From the NCBI GenBank assembly GCA_000708835.1, contig DF237022.1, positions 1-64,000 on the forward strand: a stretch of 64,000 nt of DNA. The letters run 5' to 3'. The stretch comes from Klebsormidium nitens (taxonomy: Eukaryota > Streptophyta > Klebsormidiophyceae > Klebsormidiales > Klebsormidiaceae). Every line of letters starts with the position of its first letter. The stretch's first letter is position 1. The notes below the pieces were generated by a model, which saw nothing but the letters and a program-made list of their open reading frames with translations, was not told where the DNA came from and made no database searches. The translations under genes were made by a program, and so were the position numbers. Of this stretch, positions 39,066-52,526 are shown piece after piece.

Positions 39066-42000
39066 ATGGGGAGCGTTTCGAGGAACTGCATAGCGGTGCT
39101 ACTGTTTGCCGCCGCGCTTCTGGGGGTGGCCTTGGCGCAGACAGCTGGCGGTAAGTCTGCGAACTTGGGCTCCAAAGGCTTAAAGGATCTGCTTCTAAAG
39201 TGGTGTTTCACAAATGTCGTTGCGCCACAAGCTCGGAGTGTGATATACTGCAATGCTTGTTCTTTCCTGAAGCGGCAAGATAGGGTTGCGCTTGTACAAT
39301 ATGCATTCAAGAAACGTTCTAGTGGTGGGCTCTCGCCCTTAAGTCAAAAGTCTAATGGCTCTTGAATGCTTGTGTCTGGGAAATTTGTTGTAAAATGGTG
39401 ACCTGAAGCTAGCCACTTCTCATGCCGCCAGCTGTTGCTTCTTGGATTCCTCCTTCCGCCAAGTCTGCTCTCCCATTCCCCACTCATTTTGAAACCCGAT
39501 GTCCACACGAAAGGGTTTTTGAATTCTGGACCCCCTCCTAGAGTTTGCCCTGAAGTCTACCCCCCCCTTGCAGAGCAAAGATGGTGTACCACATCCACTG
39601 GCGAGACCGCTTTCTGCCGCACCCTCATGGCGGAATTCCAAGCAAACGACCCTGCCGGCAACACGTGGTCTTGGTGAGGCACCGCGCTGTTTGAGCAAGT
39701 GTGTCTTTCAGGGTCTATTTGAACTCATCAAGTTCGAGTCTGGAGTGTGCTGTGCTTTCTTTGTTAGGGGTCTGCAGATATGAGCTCAGGGGTCGCAATG
39801 CGCAGGTCTCGAGCAACCTTGGTCAATTTCGTTCTGTAAAGTCCAGTCACCCCGGTAACAGTCAAGTTATTGAACCATCAGTCCTTCTTCCTCTGTATCT
39901 GCTCTTCTTGCTCCCTCCCTTTCTGCTACCCCCAGAAGGAGGAACGTGGCTCATTGTATTCCTTCTTACTCATCGCCTTTGACACTTCGCAGAGTAGATT
40001 GTTTGACAGTCTCACCCATGTCGCCTTCTTCACTTGCACGAGTAAGTAGAGAAAGAACCACCATCACCTCTTGCGAGTCAGGGTGCCGTCGCGTAAACCA
40101 GTCCCACTCTTCCACATTCTAATTGTCTTTTTGCTGACCTGCCTCAACTTCTTCTCCGTACCCACTTCTGGGATGATCTTGTAACAGCTCCTACCAGCAT
40201 CAGAGAGCTCTTCTTCCTTCTCCACTGCTGTAGAGAAGGTTAGGTTCCACTTACTTTTTCTGGTTAAGCCTGACACAGTCCTGAGCTCCTGACCCACACT
40301 TTAACCACCCCTAGCTAACTTGCCAAGCTCCTAACCAACTTTGCTAACCCCTTACAGAATCCTGACCAACACTAACCAACTCCTAACCAACATTAACCCA
40401 CTCCTATTCAATGCGTAACCACCGCCTGACCAACTCTAAGCACTCCTGACCAACTCTTAACCGACCCCTAAACTCAACCTAACTCACTTCGCCTGCTTTT
40501 CCTGCAGCGTCCAGAAAGCGAATGCCGCTGGCTGCGCCACCGCCATCCAGAACCGTGAGGTCGACTATTACATCATGTCGCCCGGCACCCTTTACACCGC
40601 CATTCCGACCGGTGTTAAAGTGGTCGCTTTCGAGGAGTATCCCGTGGGGGCTGCCGCTTATTACGCAGTCGCTATCGTCAGGAAGGAGGACTGCGACAGG
40701 AACCCCGCCCTCACCGTTAGAGACTACAGAGGTGAGCTTCTGCCCTGTTTTCCTTGACACTCCTTTGAAGGATATCGTTTCATTTACATACTTTCAGCCA
40801 TCACACTTGTGCTCTTCAAAGTCGACCCAGCTCTCAATGCACAAGTAGTCTGTACCCCACTTTCAAACCCTTCCATTAGTAGGCCTCTGCTTTGAGTCGC
40901 TTTCTCCAATCCAACCTGCCTTTCGTTGGCTCGTAGTTGACTGCCAGCCGTTTGCTAAGTAGGAACAACACTCGTAAGATTCTGAAGCAAGTAATGCAAG
41001 CAGTTCTGTCATTTACAGTTGTGTTCCTCTGTGTGAAAGTGTCTGCTTTGGTGTTTGAAACCCTCTCTGGCCTTCACATACATCGCTTTTACAGGAGTCT
41101 CGTAATCCTGAAGGAGCTTCTTGTTCTTGCTAAAGGTGCCTTAATCTGAAGTATCTTCTCGTTTCTCGCTAGTCACACGGGATTGTCTGATCAGATGTCT
41201 GTTCAAACGTTGTTGCCAGATCAGCCTCCTGTTTCGCTTCTTCTTACACTCAAGATTTCTCAGGATTTTGCAAACTCTGCTTCTGTCATCTGATCAGATG
41301 GAAGTGTTCCGCCAACCCGAGTCCATTACCCCAGCTACTGCACCGGCCATCCACGCACACCCCGAAACCGTTTTCCTTCATCCGCCCGCTCGTGAATCCT
41401 TCACCCCTAACCCGCTCCTTAACCCGTTTCTTTTCCCCCCAGGCAAGGCCTCCTGCCACACCGGCTACGGCCGCACCGCCGGCTGGAACATGCCCGTCGG
41501 AAACCTGATCAGCTCCGGGGTTATCCCCGCGGTTAACCGCGACCCGACCCTCAAGAACGACATCGAGTCCGTGACCAACTTCTTCGGCAAGACGTGCGCG
41601 GGTGGCGCAGAGGGATCCCCCCGGATCTGCACTCTTTGCCCCGGCGCGGCTTGCGCGGGCAGCAACTCGAGCAACTACTGGGACTACGAGGGCGTGCTTT
41701 ACTGCGTGGAGAAGGGTGGAGGTGACATCGGATTCACGAAGCACGACGTTCTGGGCGATTATGCGGCGGGACAGCCGAAGGCGAAGGCATGGGCGGAGAG
41801 GCCGGTCGGTAATTTCAGGTGAGGGGGCCGCTTCTTTAGCCCCTAAATCCTAACCCAAAAACCTCTTGAACCTAAAACCCAACGCGTGGGCCGAAACGCC
41901 GGTTGGGCACTTAAGTGAGCGTGTTATAAGGTTTTGCGGTGCAGTTGAAGACGCCTCTTTTTTTTTGGGTGTTGTTCGAACTCGATGTCAACGGTTTTGT

Positions 42001-43580
42001 AATAAGCGAAGGCCTTACGCTTAGTAGCCGATCCTTGGTCTTCTGATTCGACTTGATTTCTGATCCGATCCTTGCTCCCTTTATCGGTCCCTATGTCTGG
42101 TCGGATTCTGACATCCGCAAATATTTGGGCTCTTTCTTTCCGGACGTGTATGGCCCCAATCACACAAACTGATCGGGCACTTGAGTTGTGATCTGGTCAA
42201 GCAAACCTATCTTCACCAAGCTGCTCTAAAAGGCTTTCCTCCGTGTTACCCCCCCATAAAAATATTAACGTTTTTACCCCCCTGCGCAGGATCCTATGCC
42301 CCAACGGAGGCTGCACCACCTTCAACGACTATGCGCGCTGCAACTCCGTGACTGTCCCGTCGCGCGCGATTGTGACGTATGCTGAGGCGACCCCCGCCGC
42401 CATCGCCAATTTGCAGACGACGATTGCCGCTCTCAACAGCGATCCCGAGGTGAGAAAGCACGCATGCGTTGGGGAAACTATCACCCCAGCTGAAAATCTT
42501 TTTGACAGCACCACGATCAAAGTCTTCTTTCTCCCGCTGATCTGACGCCAGTTCTCGCGCTTTCAGCGGAGCCTGTTTCCACAAGGACCGAATTGATCTG
42601 CTCTCTTTCAGTCAGAGCACAAGAATCGCTTTTCCTCAGGAACTTAGACTTCGTCTCGGTCTTCTGCTTCCTACACAATCCGCCTTAGGAGTTCAAATTG
42701 TCACGATCAGATCAGTTCTTGGGAATCCAAAAGCTGCATAGCCCTCCCGTTTTCTCTGTTTCACCAGGTAAGCTTGAATCCGTCTCAACTTTCTCGTCTC
42801 ACTTCAATCCGCACTTGAAGTTCGATTCTCCAGACCATCCTTACTACTCTTTTTTATGACTTGAAAAGCTAAAGTTCCGTTCCGTTTCCGCCCCCAGTTC
42901 GTCGACGCCGTGTACCGCGGGAAGAACACCCAGGGGTACGTCTTCCAGTCGGATGCGATCCGTCTGGTCGGGTACAACGGAACGGCGCAGGCTTATATGG
43001 GCAAAGCGTATGGCGCATACCAGAGCATGGACGCTGTCGAGGCCAACACGCCGCTCACTGCGGGGGCGTTCTCTGGTGAGCCAAGCCTCTGTTTTTCTCA
43101 AGCCGTAAAAGATTTTTCGGTGTGGAGAGTCCTCGCTTGAATTCTAGGCGCTCGCTCCACAAGGTGCTAATTGTTGAGTTTACAATTCCTGATCAGTAGC
43201 TTTTAGTATAGCGATTGACACGCGTCGCTTGTAGCCTGACTGCGCACGAGGCTAATCCACGGGGAGAAACCTCCGGTGAGGTCTCAAGTTTCCGGCTCTT
43301 GACATGGAACACATGTATCAGGGTTTATAGATGGGTGTCCGAAGGGGGCCAGAAGTTGCACAGACCTTTTGTGCTGCTCGATCTTCTTCAGAACTCACTC
43401 TTGTGACACCCATTCTTTGTTAGCAGTTTCCTCCGTAAGCCGTCATTCCAAGGTCGAATATAATGTTAACCAGTGTCAACTTCTATCCTTCCGTGTCTGA
43501 CGTACGTTCGCTTTGCAGTGCAATCCAACGTCGCCATCGTGGTGGCATCCGTTGTCCTCGCCGCTGTTGCGATGATCTAG
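39066..43580 (+). CDS. Single-lobe transferrin, probably GPI-anchored
   Basis: I join seven exons: 39066-39150, 39574-39673, 40508-40731, 41443-41818, 42290-42449, 42898-43075 and 43519-43580, giving 394 aa with all phases matching. Residues 1-25 are a signal peptide (VLLFAAALLGVALAQ). The body is one transferrin lobe: QRWCTTSTGE, YYAVAIVRK, GKASCHTGYGRTAGWN, LYCVEKGGGDIGFTKH, ILCPNGG and VPSRAIV. By alignment to animal lobes from memory, both iron tyrosines (Y114, Y218) and the carbonate-binding T143 and R147 are kept. The Asp ligand position is S86 and the His ligand position is R287. The final 20 residues (VQSNVAIVVASVVLAAVAMI) are a hydrophobic tail with no basic end, typical of a GPI signal. 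Transferrins of algae such as Dunaliella act in iron uptake at the cell surface. Here the altered site means reduced or different metal binding is possible. Confidence 0.9.
40305..40490. repeat. CTAACCAA-type degenerate repeat in a transferrin intron
   Basis: Runs of ctaaccaac, tgaccaac and taacccac recur just upstream of the exon 3 acceptor, forming an unusually long C/T/A-rich pre-acceptor tract. Confidence 0.8.
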
Positions 43581-45424
43581 GTCGTTATTCTGGTTCCGTT
43601 CCGGTTCCGGTTCCGGTCGGATGAAAAGAATGTTGTGGGTTATATCGAAGGATAGGGTCGATGACCACGATCACATCTGCACATTCAAACGAGGGTCGAG
43701 TCGAGTGCAGAAGTGATCAACGGAAGATGTCGAAACAGGAATGGCTTGGCTCCGTTCTGGGAACGTCATTATTGCGGGCAGTTGGGTAGAGCCATGATAA
43801 GGGAATTGAGTCGTAGGTGGATTTTTGTAGCGCATTAAGATAATATTTACTCTAGCGGTTACCATAAGAAGCGTTGAGTACCTCCTAGAATTGCGTCCAG
43901 AACTCGTTATTTAGTCCCAAGTCGGCGGCACAATCTTCAATTTTTTGCCTGCAAATGTACAAGTCGCGCTTCCTCTAGAAGTACGTCTGTCGAAGTCTGT
44001 TTGACCATGTAATCATTGAACTGCAACTTGCATGATACATGGCTGTTGCTGTTGCTTGTCACGAGTCAAGTTAGAGCGAATGTTACAGCCATACATGTAG
44101 CTGCATGCCGCCTGCTTCACCGGGCGGGACCGCGTGTACCTGACTAAGTATACCGCCGCGGCGTCTAATCCTTTTGCCTTCATTGACGACTTGTCTGCCG
44201 CACTCAGGCCGTAGCTGAGCAATGAAAGGCAGATTAATCATTCAATCGAGAGTCACTCCAATGAAGAAATAGAACCTGATTCGCATGTGATTTGCGACAA
44301 CGGCCCTCTGCCCACACGACTCGGCGCCCTTCAATGCGGTCCACCGTCATGCAATATATTGCACGCAGATTGTTCAGCCGGTTTCGGCCGCGTGCACATC
44401 GCGGATAAATCAGTCTACTTCTCACAGGTTCAATGGACGCTATCGAGCTAGGTTGTACGCTGGATGATGCACGCACGTGACGGCAGGAGGGCAGTTTGGA
44501 ATGCTGTCTTGCCATTTTTGAGGAACTGTCGCATGCACGCATACATGCCACAACGAGTTCCATGCCACAGCGTCGAGAGGCATGCATGCACAGACGCGTC
44601 CCGAGTCCGATGCAACATTCACTAGAAACAATTAGACTGCAGGCTTGCTTGAGCATGAGAGTGCACACAGTGACTTCTGATACTCGAAAGTAGCATGCTA
44701 CCGAGCGCCCGTTGCACGAAACTTTTTGCGGCCGGCAGTATGGCCCATTGTCAGAACGGCGTTTTCACGGCTAACTTAAGCTTTTTGGGGACGACTTTCA
44801 CCCTCCTAGGCTACATAGGAGTCAAATTTGTTCTCTCGGTATGCACGTGCCGGTGAAAAGTGGCCACCTTTCCCTCTTCTAACTTAAATTGGCCAGAAAC
44901 TACATGAAACAATTATGAATCTAGCTCTCCTCACGCGTGTCAAAAGGCGAATCCGTGCATGTCCGGGTGTTTGGTTGACACTACTGCGAACGACGACTTG
45001 TCAGAGCGTGCCGTAATGTTAAGCGACGACTCGTAGGGATCCATAATCGGGTCAGGTTAGTCTTCGATCCTCTGCTTGAACGCCTCGACCTAGTACCTGA
45101 TGACTCCTAAACGTTAAAGTTAACTCGAACCAGAAAAGAACCGCCTGTTGCTGGCTAGGGGGCCCTCGTAGAAAATAGTTGCCTGATTGGAACGTACAAG
45201 CACAACAGGGTCGACAAACTCCTGTACTGCGTGTGCGTTCAAAGAGGGCGTATACTAGGACCCGTAACGCCTCAGCGACCACATACCGCGTAGATTGTGT
45301 CGGTAGGTCGCTCCAATCAAAACTTGCGAGACAATGTGATCCGTCCGATGATACTTCCCCTCAGGACTCAGATGCCACTAGTGAGCTTTGAAATCAGACG
45401 CCTCTTTTATATAAGCCTCACCAA
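43581..45424. other. Convergent intergenic region
   Basis: The 3' ends of the transferrin (+) and EGF/Cys-module (-) genes face each other here. I see no gene or RNA. Confidence 0.5.
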
Positions 45425-48400
45425 CTAAATCCCGAACCCGGGGGGCACATAGCCGTTGGTCTTGCAGCGGGGGAACGAGTTGTCTGGTGGGTTGAACCCG
45501 TTGCATCCGTCGTTATCGCAGCACACGTAGCGGCCCTGGGGGTCGTTGTTGAACCAGCAGCGCAGCGGGAAATTTGTGGCACCACCCGTTCCGCAGACGC
45601 CTGTAGAGATAACCATAAACTTTCATGGTAACAAGGATCTAATAGTAATAACAAAGAGGAATTTCCTGGTTATCAACACTAAAACCCTAAGCACTAATTG
45701 ACTCGCTCCGCACACGAACCCACCCTAACCCGTCCTTATTTACGATTAGACCTTGTTACCATTAAAATTCACTTTTATCTGTAGAGGGTACGAGAACACG
45801 CGGCTGACGCAGTGAATCGAGACCCGGTTTTCAGTACACATTTCAGTATGGGCAGGGAGGATGTAATCCCGCACCAGTCCAGAAAAGGGGACTTTTCAGA
45901 CAAAACTGTTCTTATGATTTGGAGTACATTTTTAGAGCGCATATGGTCTCTGAAGAGGGGACTTTTCAGACGGCAGCGTTCGTATAGTCCCCTTAAAGAC
46001 CGTACTTAATATGGGTCCTGATTTAGTGTGAGAAATCAGAGCACTATGCATCCGGGTTTTTTCTTACGGACTCGTCTCTTAGCACATTGCAACGCTGCAA
46101 CCAGACACGCACTTTTTCCATAAGCGATGGAACCCTGTCCTCGGCCAAGAACGATCACAAGCGAGTCTGAGAAGGCGGAGAAGACGCCAGAATGGCGTTC
46201 ACACGGTGGCGTTCACACGCAAATGAGGTATCAAAGCTCCTTGATTGCAGACTAACCTATGGATGCCACAGGCTTTACTGCGCCCTCTTTTCAACAAAGG
46301 AAAGGAGGACGCTGGTCAGAACTCTGCTCATTCCGAAGTGCTGTTACAACAGGTTTCGAATTTGGTATTGTTTGGCCATCAGCATCCGATGCCTGGTCTT
46401 CAGAGACCAATAAATATTCTTTGACTTGCCCAGATTCTTGAATGTACAGTACATTCCAATTTCAAATTTACACATCATTTCGCCCCGTAAGAGAATAAAT
46501 TAAACTAGTAAATGAATCTGCCCAAATTCCATAGCGCACGAATTTGAATGTTTGGCAAAGGCCTGCCCAACCGGACAATCGGTACGGTAAAACGTTCAGC
46601 AACATGACCAGCGACGGCTCAAATTGTGTCTTCAGATTCGAGGTACCACCCTTCAAACGTCAACCTGACTAAAGGTGAGATGGTCTTAGGCTGTGACTTA
46701 GAGCTTGTGGCAGCGGCTCGTCAGCTGATTGTCGCATCGAGATTGTAAAGGAGAGAAAAGAAAGGCATGTACGGATCTGACATCGTTAAGGCGATGCTTA
46801 GGGGACTCTTAGCTCAGTCTGGTGGTAACTTTGGTGTAGATGTGCAGCGCATCCGGTTGTGGTTAGAGGTTTCGTCAAGCCTTTGCACCCAGAGATTTTT
46901 CAAGGGTGATAGATCCTCACACTCGTCAAAGCTTACGAATATTCAAGACCGCTTGAGTTCTTTCACGGAGAAGGCACGTGGTGCTTCCTACTATACTAGC
47001 CAAGTGCGCTGTGACAAAGGCCCAAAGTCAATCGAGAAGAAACGCCCGGTGCTTTCACTGGGACTACGAGTTTTCGAAAGTACAAATGACGCTTCCGGAC
47101 CTTCGAAGCGTGCTTGAGGGGTAGGACTGCTCGCACCGAAGTCGATCCTCCGAACACTGAACACGTGGCTTAACACGTCTCTTACCCTGGGAGCCGCTAG
47201 GGGGAGTGCTCGGGGGGGAGGGTCCAGCCAGCCCGTTGTTGGGCGGGACGTAGCCGTTGTTCTTGCAGCGCGGCGTCAGGTTGTCGGCGTTGAATCCGTC
47301 GCAGCCCTGCCCGTCGCAGCACACATACCGGCCCTGGGGGTCGTTGTTGAAGTAGCACCGCGTGGGGAAGTCAGATGCCGCACCGCCGCCGCAAACGCCT
47401 GAGGGAGTGGAAAGGTTGTAGGGTTTCAGGGTAAAAAAATGAAACCCTAAAAGAAAAACCGTAAAAAGTAAAAAACTCCAAAAAGTGAACTGAATTGGCC
47501 GTTGTGGAGAGAGTTAAGGTGACTCGAGCGAAAGAGGCGTCAACTGAAGAAGGAAACTGTGTTTAGAGAGGCATCAAACGCCGGATCGCTTTCCTAAGGA
47601 CAGATCCATGCCGCATGCATTCGCGGGACATAGTCAAATCACTTGCTACCTACTTGATAGGGCTCGAAACTTCAGAGCTCTTTCGTAACATAAACGCATA
47701 CTGCAGGTCCTTAGTCACTGCAGCTCCTGACCGCGGCATTAAAAAGCTGTCTCATCACAAACGCTAGAGTTAAGTCAACCTCTGTTAATCACTCAAGCGT
47801 GCCGAAAGCATTCGGCCGAAGACGGCACTGAGGCGAGACCACACCCCGGAAGAGACTGGTCGGTAGATGCACGTACCCTGGCTTCCGCTCGGGGGAGTGC
47901 TCGGGGGAGTGCTCGGGGGAGACGGCCCGGGCAGTCCGTTGTTGGGCGGCACGAAGCCATTGTTTTTGCAGCGCGGCGTCAGGTTGTCGGCGTTGAACCC
48001 GTCGCATCCGAAGTTGTCGCAGCACACGTAGCGGCCCTGGGGGTCGCTGTTGAAGAAGCACCGCGTCCGGTACGCGAAGGCGGCGCCGCTCCCGCAGACA
48101 CCTGTAAAGAAGGAAATCAGAGATCAGCTGAGAGCCAGACGTTTCATTTTTGAGCGAAGGTTCGAAAGGGGCTTGCGCGCCAGAAGGGCGAAAAGGTACG
48201 CACCGGTTCTTGTCGCCTAAGCATCAAGCTGACAGCAGGACAGAACGGCACGTTTTGATGTTGACGTCTTGGTCACGCCCAAGACTTTGAAAAGCCAGAG
48301 GAAGATTGTCGCGTCAGGGGAGGGTTGCGGACCGCCAATAGCAAAAGCAGAGTAGGTGATGAGGCGAGGACTCATTTGCTCAAGTGGATGCTAAAGAAGA

Positions 48401-51400
48401 AGCGGCGCACGATCAGAGAATATTCGAAGGGCATCGAGCGAACTCATATCGGAACCTCGCGCAGGTTCACAGATGCCCATCGTCCGTCTTCCAAGAGTAG
48501 ACAGAGCGGGGTCAAGGAGAATCAGTGATTTCAGGACCGGGGCCCAGGACGCGGTTGGAAGGGGTGACGTGGCGAGGTTTAGGGTTGACCGGGACCTTCT
48601 CATNNNNNNNNNNNNNNNNNNNNNNNNNNNNNNNNNNNNNNNNNNNNNNNNNNNNNNNNNNNNNNNNNNNNNNNNNNNNNNNNNNNNNNNNNNNNNNNNN
48701 NNNNNNNNNNNNNNNNNNNNNNNNNNNNNNNNNNNNNNNNNNNNNNNNNNNNNNNNNNNNNNNNNNNNNNNNNNNNNNNNNNNNNNNNNNNNNNNNNNNN
48801 NNNNNNNNNNNNNNNNNNNNNNNNNNNNNNNNNNNNNNNNNNNNNNNNNNNNNNNNNNNNNNNNNNNNNNNNNNNNNNNNNNNNNNNNNNNNNNNNNNNN
48901 NNNNNNNNNNNNNNNNNNNNNNNNNNNNNNNNNNNNNNNNNNNNNNNNNNNNNNNNNNNNNNNNNNNNNNNNNNNNNNNNNNNNNNNNNNNNNNNNNNNN
49001 NNNNNNNNNNNNNNNNNNNNNNNNNNNNNNNNNNNNNNNNNNNNNNNNNNNNNNNNNNNNNNNNNNNNNNNNNNNNNNNNNNNNNNNNNNNNNNNNNNNN
49101 NNNNNNNNNNNNNNNNNNNNNNNNNNNNNNNNNNNNNNNNNNNNNNNNNNNNNNNNNNNNNNNNNNNNCCTGATTGGCCGAATGGAGCCTCGCGCAGGGT
49201 TTTGCACCTAGACCTAAGCCACGTCACCCCTTCCAACAGCGTCCCCGGTCCCGGTCCTGAAATTACAAATTCTCCTTGACCCCGCTCAGACAGCACCCGT
49301 GCGACGTACGAAGTTCACGCCCTAACGGTTGGCTTCAAACAACCGCACGAACGTCCAGATCTTCGCTTACCCTGATCGCCGGTGGGATTCGGCGGAGTAG
49401 GCGGCAGAGGCTGTACCGGCCAGTCATTGGGGATCGGCGTAAAACTCCCTGCCTGGCAGACGGGTACTCCGTCCGGGCCAACGGGCCCGCACCCGGATAC
49501 CCCGGTGCAGCAGATGAACTGCTTTCCGCTATTGTAAAGGCAGCCGGGCGTCGAGAGACCACGACCATACAAGCCGCAGACCCCGGCTGCATGGAGTCGA
49601 AGCTTTGATCGTCAGCAATGATTATTCCGGAATCTATGATCAATAAGCTGCATGAAAAAAGAGGTCATTCCTCTAGGCTCTGGGCCGAAAGGAACTGCGA
49701 ACCTTTATCCAAAACCGCACTTGTACCCACCCTAACCCACCCCTAGCTACTCGCAAGCTAACCCTACCCGTCCCCTGGACGTGACTCTATTAATCATAAT
49801 TCACGGCGCGGTTTTCTGGTTTGGGTTGTCTGCTTCGCCTAGAACCACCCTGTGCATTCTGCCTTTCATGATCACGAGACAATCAATGCGAGTTCGTTGA
49901 TATTCACAGTGTAGAATCGAGATCCCGTCCCTTCGTGGAACGAACAGAATCCGGTTTTCGGCCCAATTCTTTGATTATAGAACCTTGTCAATTTTTTGCT
50001 CAGAACGGGAACCAGTCGTGGGGCCATACTTTTAGGGGGTGCCACTCAAATCAAGCGAGCGCCTGGCACTCATCTCCTCTTGAAAGCGTTTACGGAACGA
50101 GACATGCAAAGCCAGCAATTGGACGTAAAAAGCGAACTGTCTGAAGCCGTGTTGGAAAGAAGTGGTTACCCGACGGTTTGACTGGGGCGAACAAGCCGTA
50201 AAACTCTGTCAATAGCAGCCAAGCGGTCCCAGAACCAAGTGCCGGATAGTGCTTATTCACAACTTGGCTGGTAAACGTTTCCCTGTCATTGAGGATGAGT
50301 TAAACAACTAGAGCTGGGTGTTTTCAGAGTGCCTTACTTAGGAGGATCGCAAGCGGGCCCGTCACGCCGTTGAGGGTGGCAGTCACTCTTGGGGCCTCCT
50401 CGAAACTAGAGAGAGGGAGAAATTGTAGTCAGGAGACACAGTCCACAGCCAAGAAGCTCAACCGGACGTCCGAGGGTTTCTATGGAAGGTGGCTGGAAGT
50501 GGAAATGGTTTGCACGGTTCCTCCGAGGGATCAGGATCCGTCACTATTTATGAGTAAGGGGTCATTCTAGACGTTGTCTGTTCAAACACAACGAATGCCA
50601 AGCAGTGCAGGTTTGAGAAACCAGTCCAGTTGGTGCCTGCTCTTTCTGGACATTGATGTCTTATATGCCACCGAAAGTGGACTAGTAACAGAAGACTAAG
50701 ACTAGGATGCCCTGACACTTTCAGAATCTACTTGGCTGCCATCGCTCTTCAATTGAGCACTCCACTCCTCACTTCTCTTTGCAGCACCACCATTTCCCTG
50801 TTGAAGGTCATTTGGCAGAACTTTGGGTGGAGATCTTGGCATTCAAGGTCCAGAGCCGTTTCAAGCTTAGGGCCGTTTCACCTTGCTGCCAGATGCAGGT
50901 TCAGTGAGCTGAAGTTGTTGTATTTATGGAGAACTCTCAAAGGAACGTCAGAAAGTTGATCGGCCTCTCACTTCTGGAGGGCCTGCAGAATTTTCCAATT
51001 TAAGGCTGCCAGATTATTTGATTGTGGTCGAGGGGCTCACGTTTCAGAGCAGACTGGCCCAGTGCGCCCAGTGGGGCCACAATCGCACTGGAAAGCATAC
51101 TTGGTCCCTTGGTCGTCAGTCAGAGGCTGATTCGTATTGGGGTCCAGTCTATAGGAGCAAACGCCACCGTTCTGGCAAGGGTTGGGGTTGCATGCGTCTG
51201 AGCCTGCGCAGGGACACATCAAGCGCGCACATGTGTGAGTTGACACAAAATAAAGATTGCTGCCAAGTCAGCCTGGTTATCTGCAAAAATGGGTGCCCTT
51301 TTGAGCAGAAATTTCTTGGCAAGCCTGACAGGTTACTAGAGAGCGCGATAACCACAATTTCCTGCCACTTACCAGGCAAGTAGCAGACCCCAACGGGCTC

Positions 51401-52526
51401 TATGTATGGGAAGCCGATAACCACGGTACCCCGTTTGTAGGGAGGATTACAGGTAGTACAATCAGAAATCCTTCCAAAATCATTTTGGAAGATTCCGCAG
51501 GTGTTACCTGCAAGCCAAGAGCAGGCATTGCTTGTTAGAGAATGCGAAGGAAGACTGATGATTGTGTTTCAACGAGACTATTTGCAGAATACAGGAAGAA
51601 ACAAGGTAAAGCAAGTTTGACTGCTTTTCAAGTGCGATGGCAAAGGCACCTCAGACCACCTCCACATCTAGCCTTACCAAGAAGCAGTCGCAGATTAATG
51701 TAACTATTTTTGCAGCTTAGACAAACACGGCCTTGTGAGGGCCAAAATAGATAGAGTCAAAGGTCTGCATGGTGCTGAGTATAGGCATTTGTGTCTGCGA
51801 AGTTCCATCCCTGCAATACCTTCACCAGCTAAAACTTCATACCTCAGTTTGGAGATATGCTGGTATGACACAAGCGGGTTAAGGTTGGCTTCCTCATTTC
51901 GCTAAGGCAATGAAGTGAACCATTAATATCCACTCACCATAACCACAAGGGTTAATGTAACAGGGGTCGGTTGTGCAAGTGTACCTTTGAAAGGGCAAAG
52001 AGAAAAAGTTAGTAGGTTGTTCAGACCTGCACACATTGCATGGCATCATCTCAAGCTGATAGTGGTGGTGCGTTTGACAAGTTCGGAGTTTGCTTTTCTT
52101 GGAGAGTGATTAGAAGTTTGCTCAGAGGCTAGCCAGTCAAAAGCATTTATGAAAATGTCTTGAATCAGGGGCCTGGGGGTGAGGCCAGTTGCTCAAAACA
52201 AGCTAGACTCATTGCGCTTGAAAGTACTTCAAAGCCCATGGAAATATCCTGGAGACACCGGAGGGTGAAATCTTGCAATTCCATTCAAATGCACCAGGTC
52301 AATTGTGCAGAAGAAGAGTGAAATTGAGACCCTGCAGCTGAATGACAGATAAAATCACGTTTGCTTCCATGAGCGCTTACGTCGGGGAATTACGCGCAGC
52401 TTGCACCAGATACCCGGGAGGGCATGACAGCGACAAACCAGAAGACTGCCCCTGGGCAGGCTGGGCCCCATACAGTGCGAGCAATGCAACCAGCACAAAC
52501 ACCACGTTGGGCCTGAAAGCCGCCAT
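45425..52526 (-). CDS. Secreted EGF + repeated Cys-module protein
   Basis: I join nine exons: 52526-52381, 51984-51938, 51507-51373, 51203-51041, 50405-50338, 49586-49371, 48101-47877, 47398-47186 and 45600-45425. They give 462 aa, with all phases matching. Residues 1-26 are a signal peptide (VVFVLVALLALYGAQPAQG). Residues 49-110 are Cys-rich (YTCTTDPCYINPCGY). Residues 111-163 are an EGF-like domain (CNPNPCQNGGVC, CDCGPTGRTGPVC). Exons 6-9 each encode one copy of a Cys module that I do not recognise: VCG, about 12 residues, then a Cys, RYVCCD, GCDGFN, RCKNNGYVPP. Three copies are close and exon 6 is a diverged one. Modules are joined by PSPPSTPPS linkers and share phase 1-1 introns, which permits exon duplication. 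It is likely an extracellular matrix or wall protein; function unknown. A 565-N gap lies in intron 6 and could hide a further module. Confidence 0.83.
48503..49290. repeat. Inverted repeat flanking the assembly gap
   Basis: 48503-48573 and 49218-49290 are near-identical in opposite orientation (shared cores gagcggggtcaaggagaat and ttggaaggggtgacgtggc). About 645 bp, mostly unresolved, separates them. This fits a foldback or terminal-inverted-repeat element inserted in the intron. Confidence 0.85.
48604..49168. other. Assembly gap (565 N)
   Basis: The bases are unknown. Any open frame that seems to cross this stretch is an artefact. Confidence 1.

Noticed and set aside
40522-40848. 108-codon plus-strand frame over transferrin exon 3
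   Set aside because: It is a different frame from the transferrin reading, is Ser/Thr/Pro-biased by the exon's own bases, and runs past the donor.
48391-49296. Open frames of 228-301 codons across the N run
   Set aside because: They consist mostly of unknown bases. Openness through Ns is an artefact.
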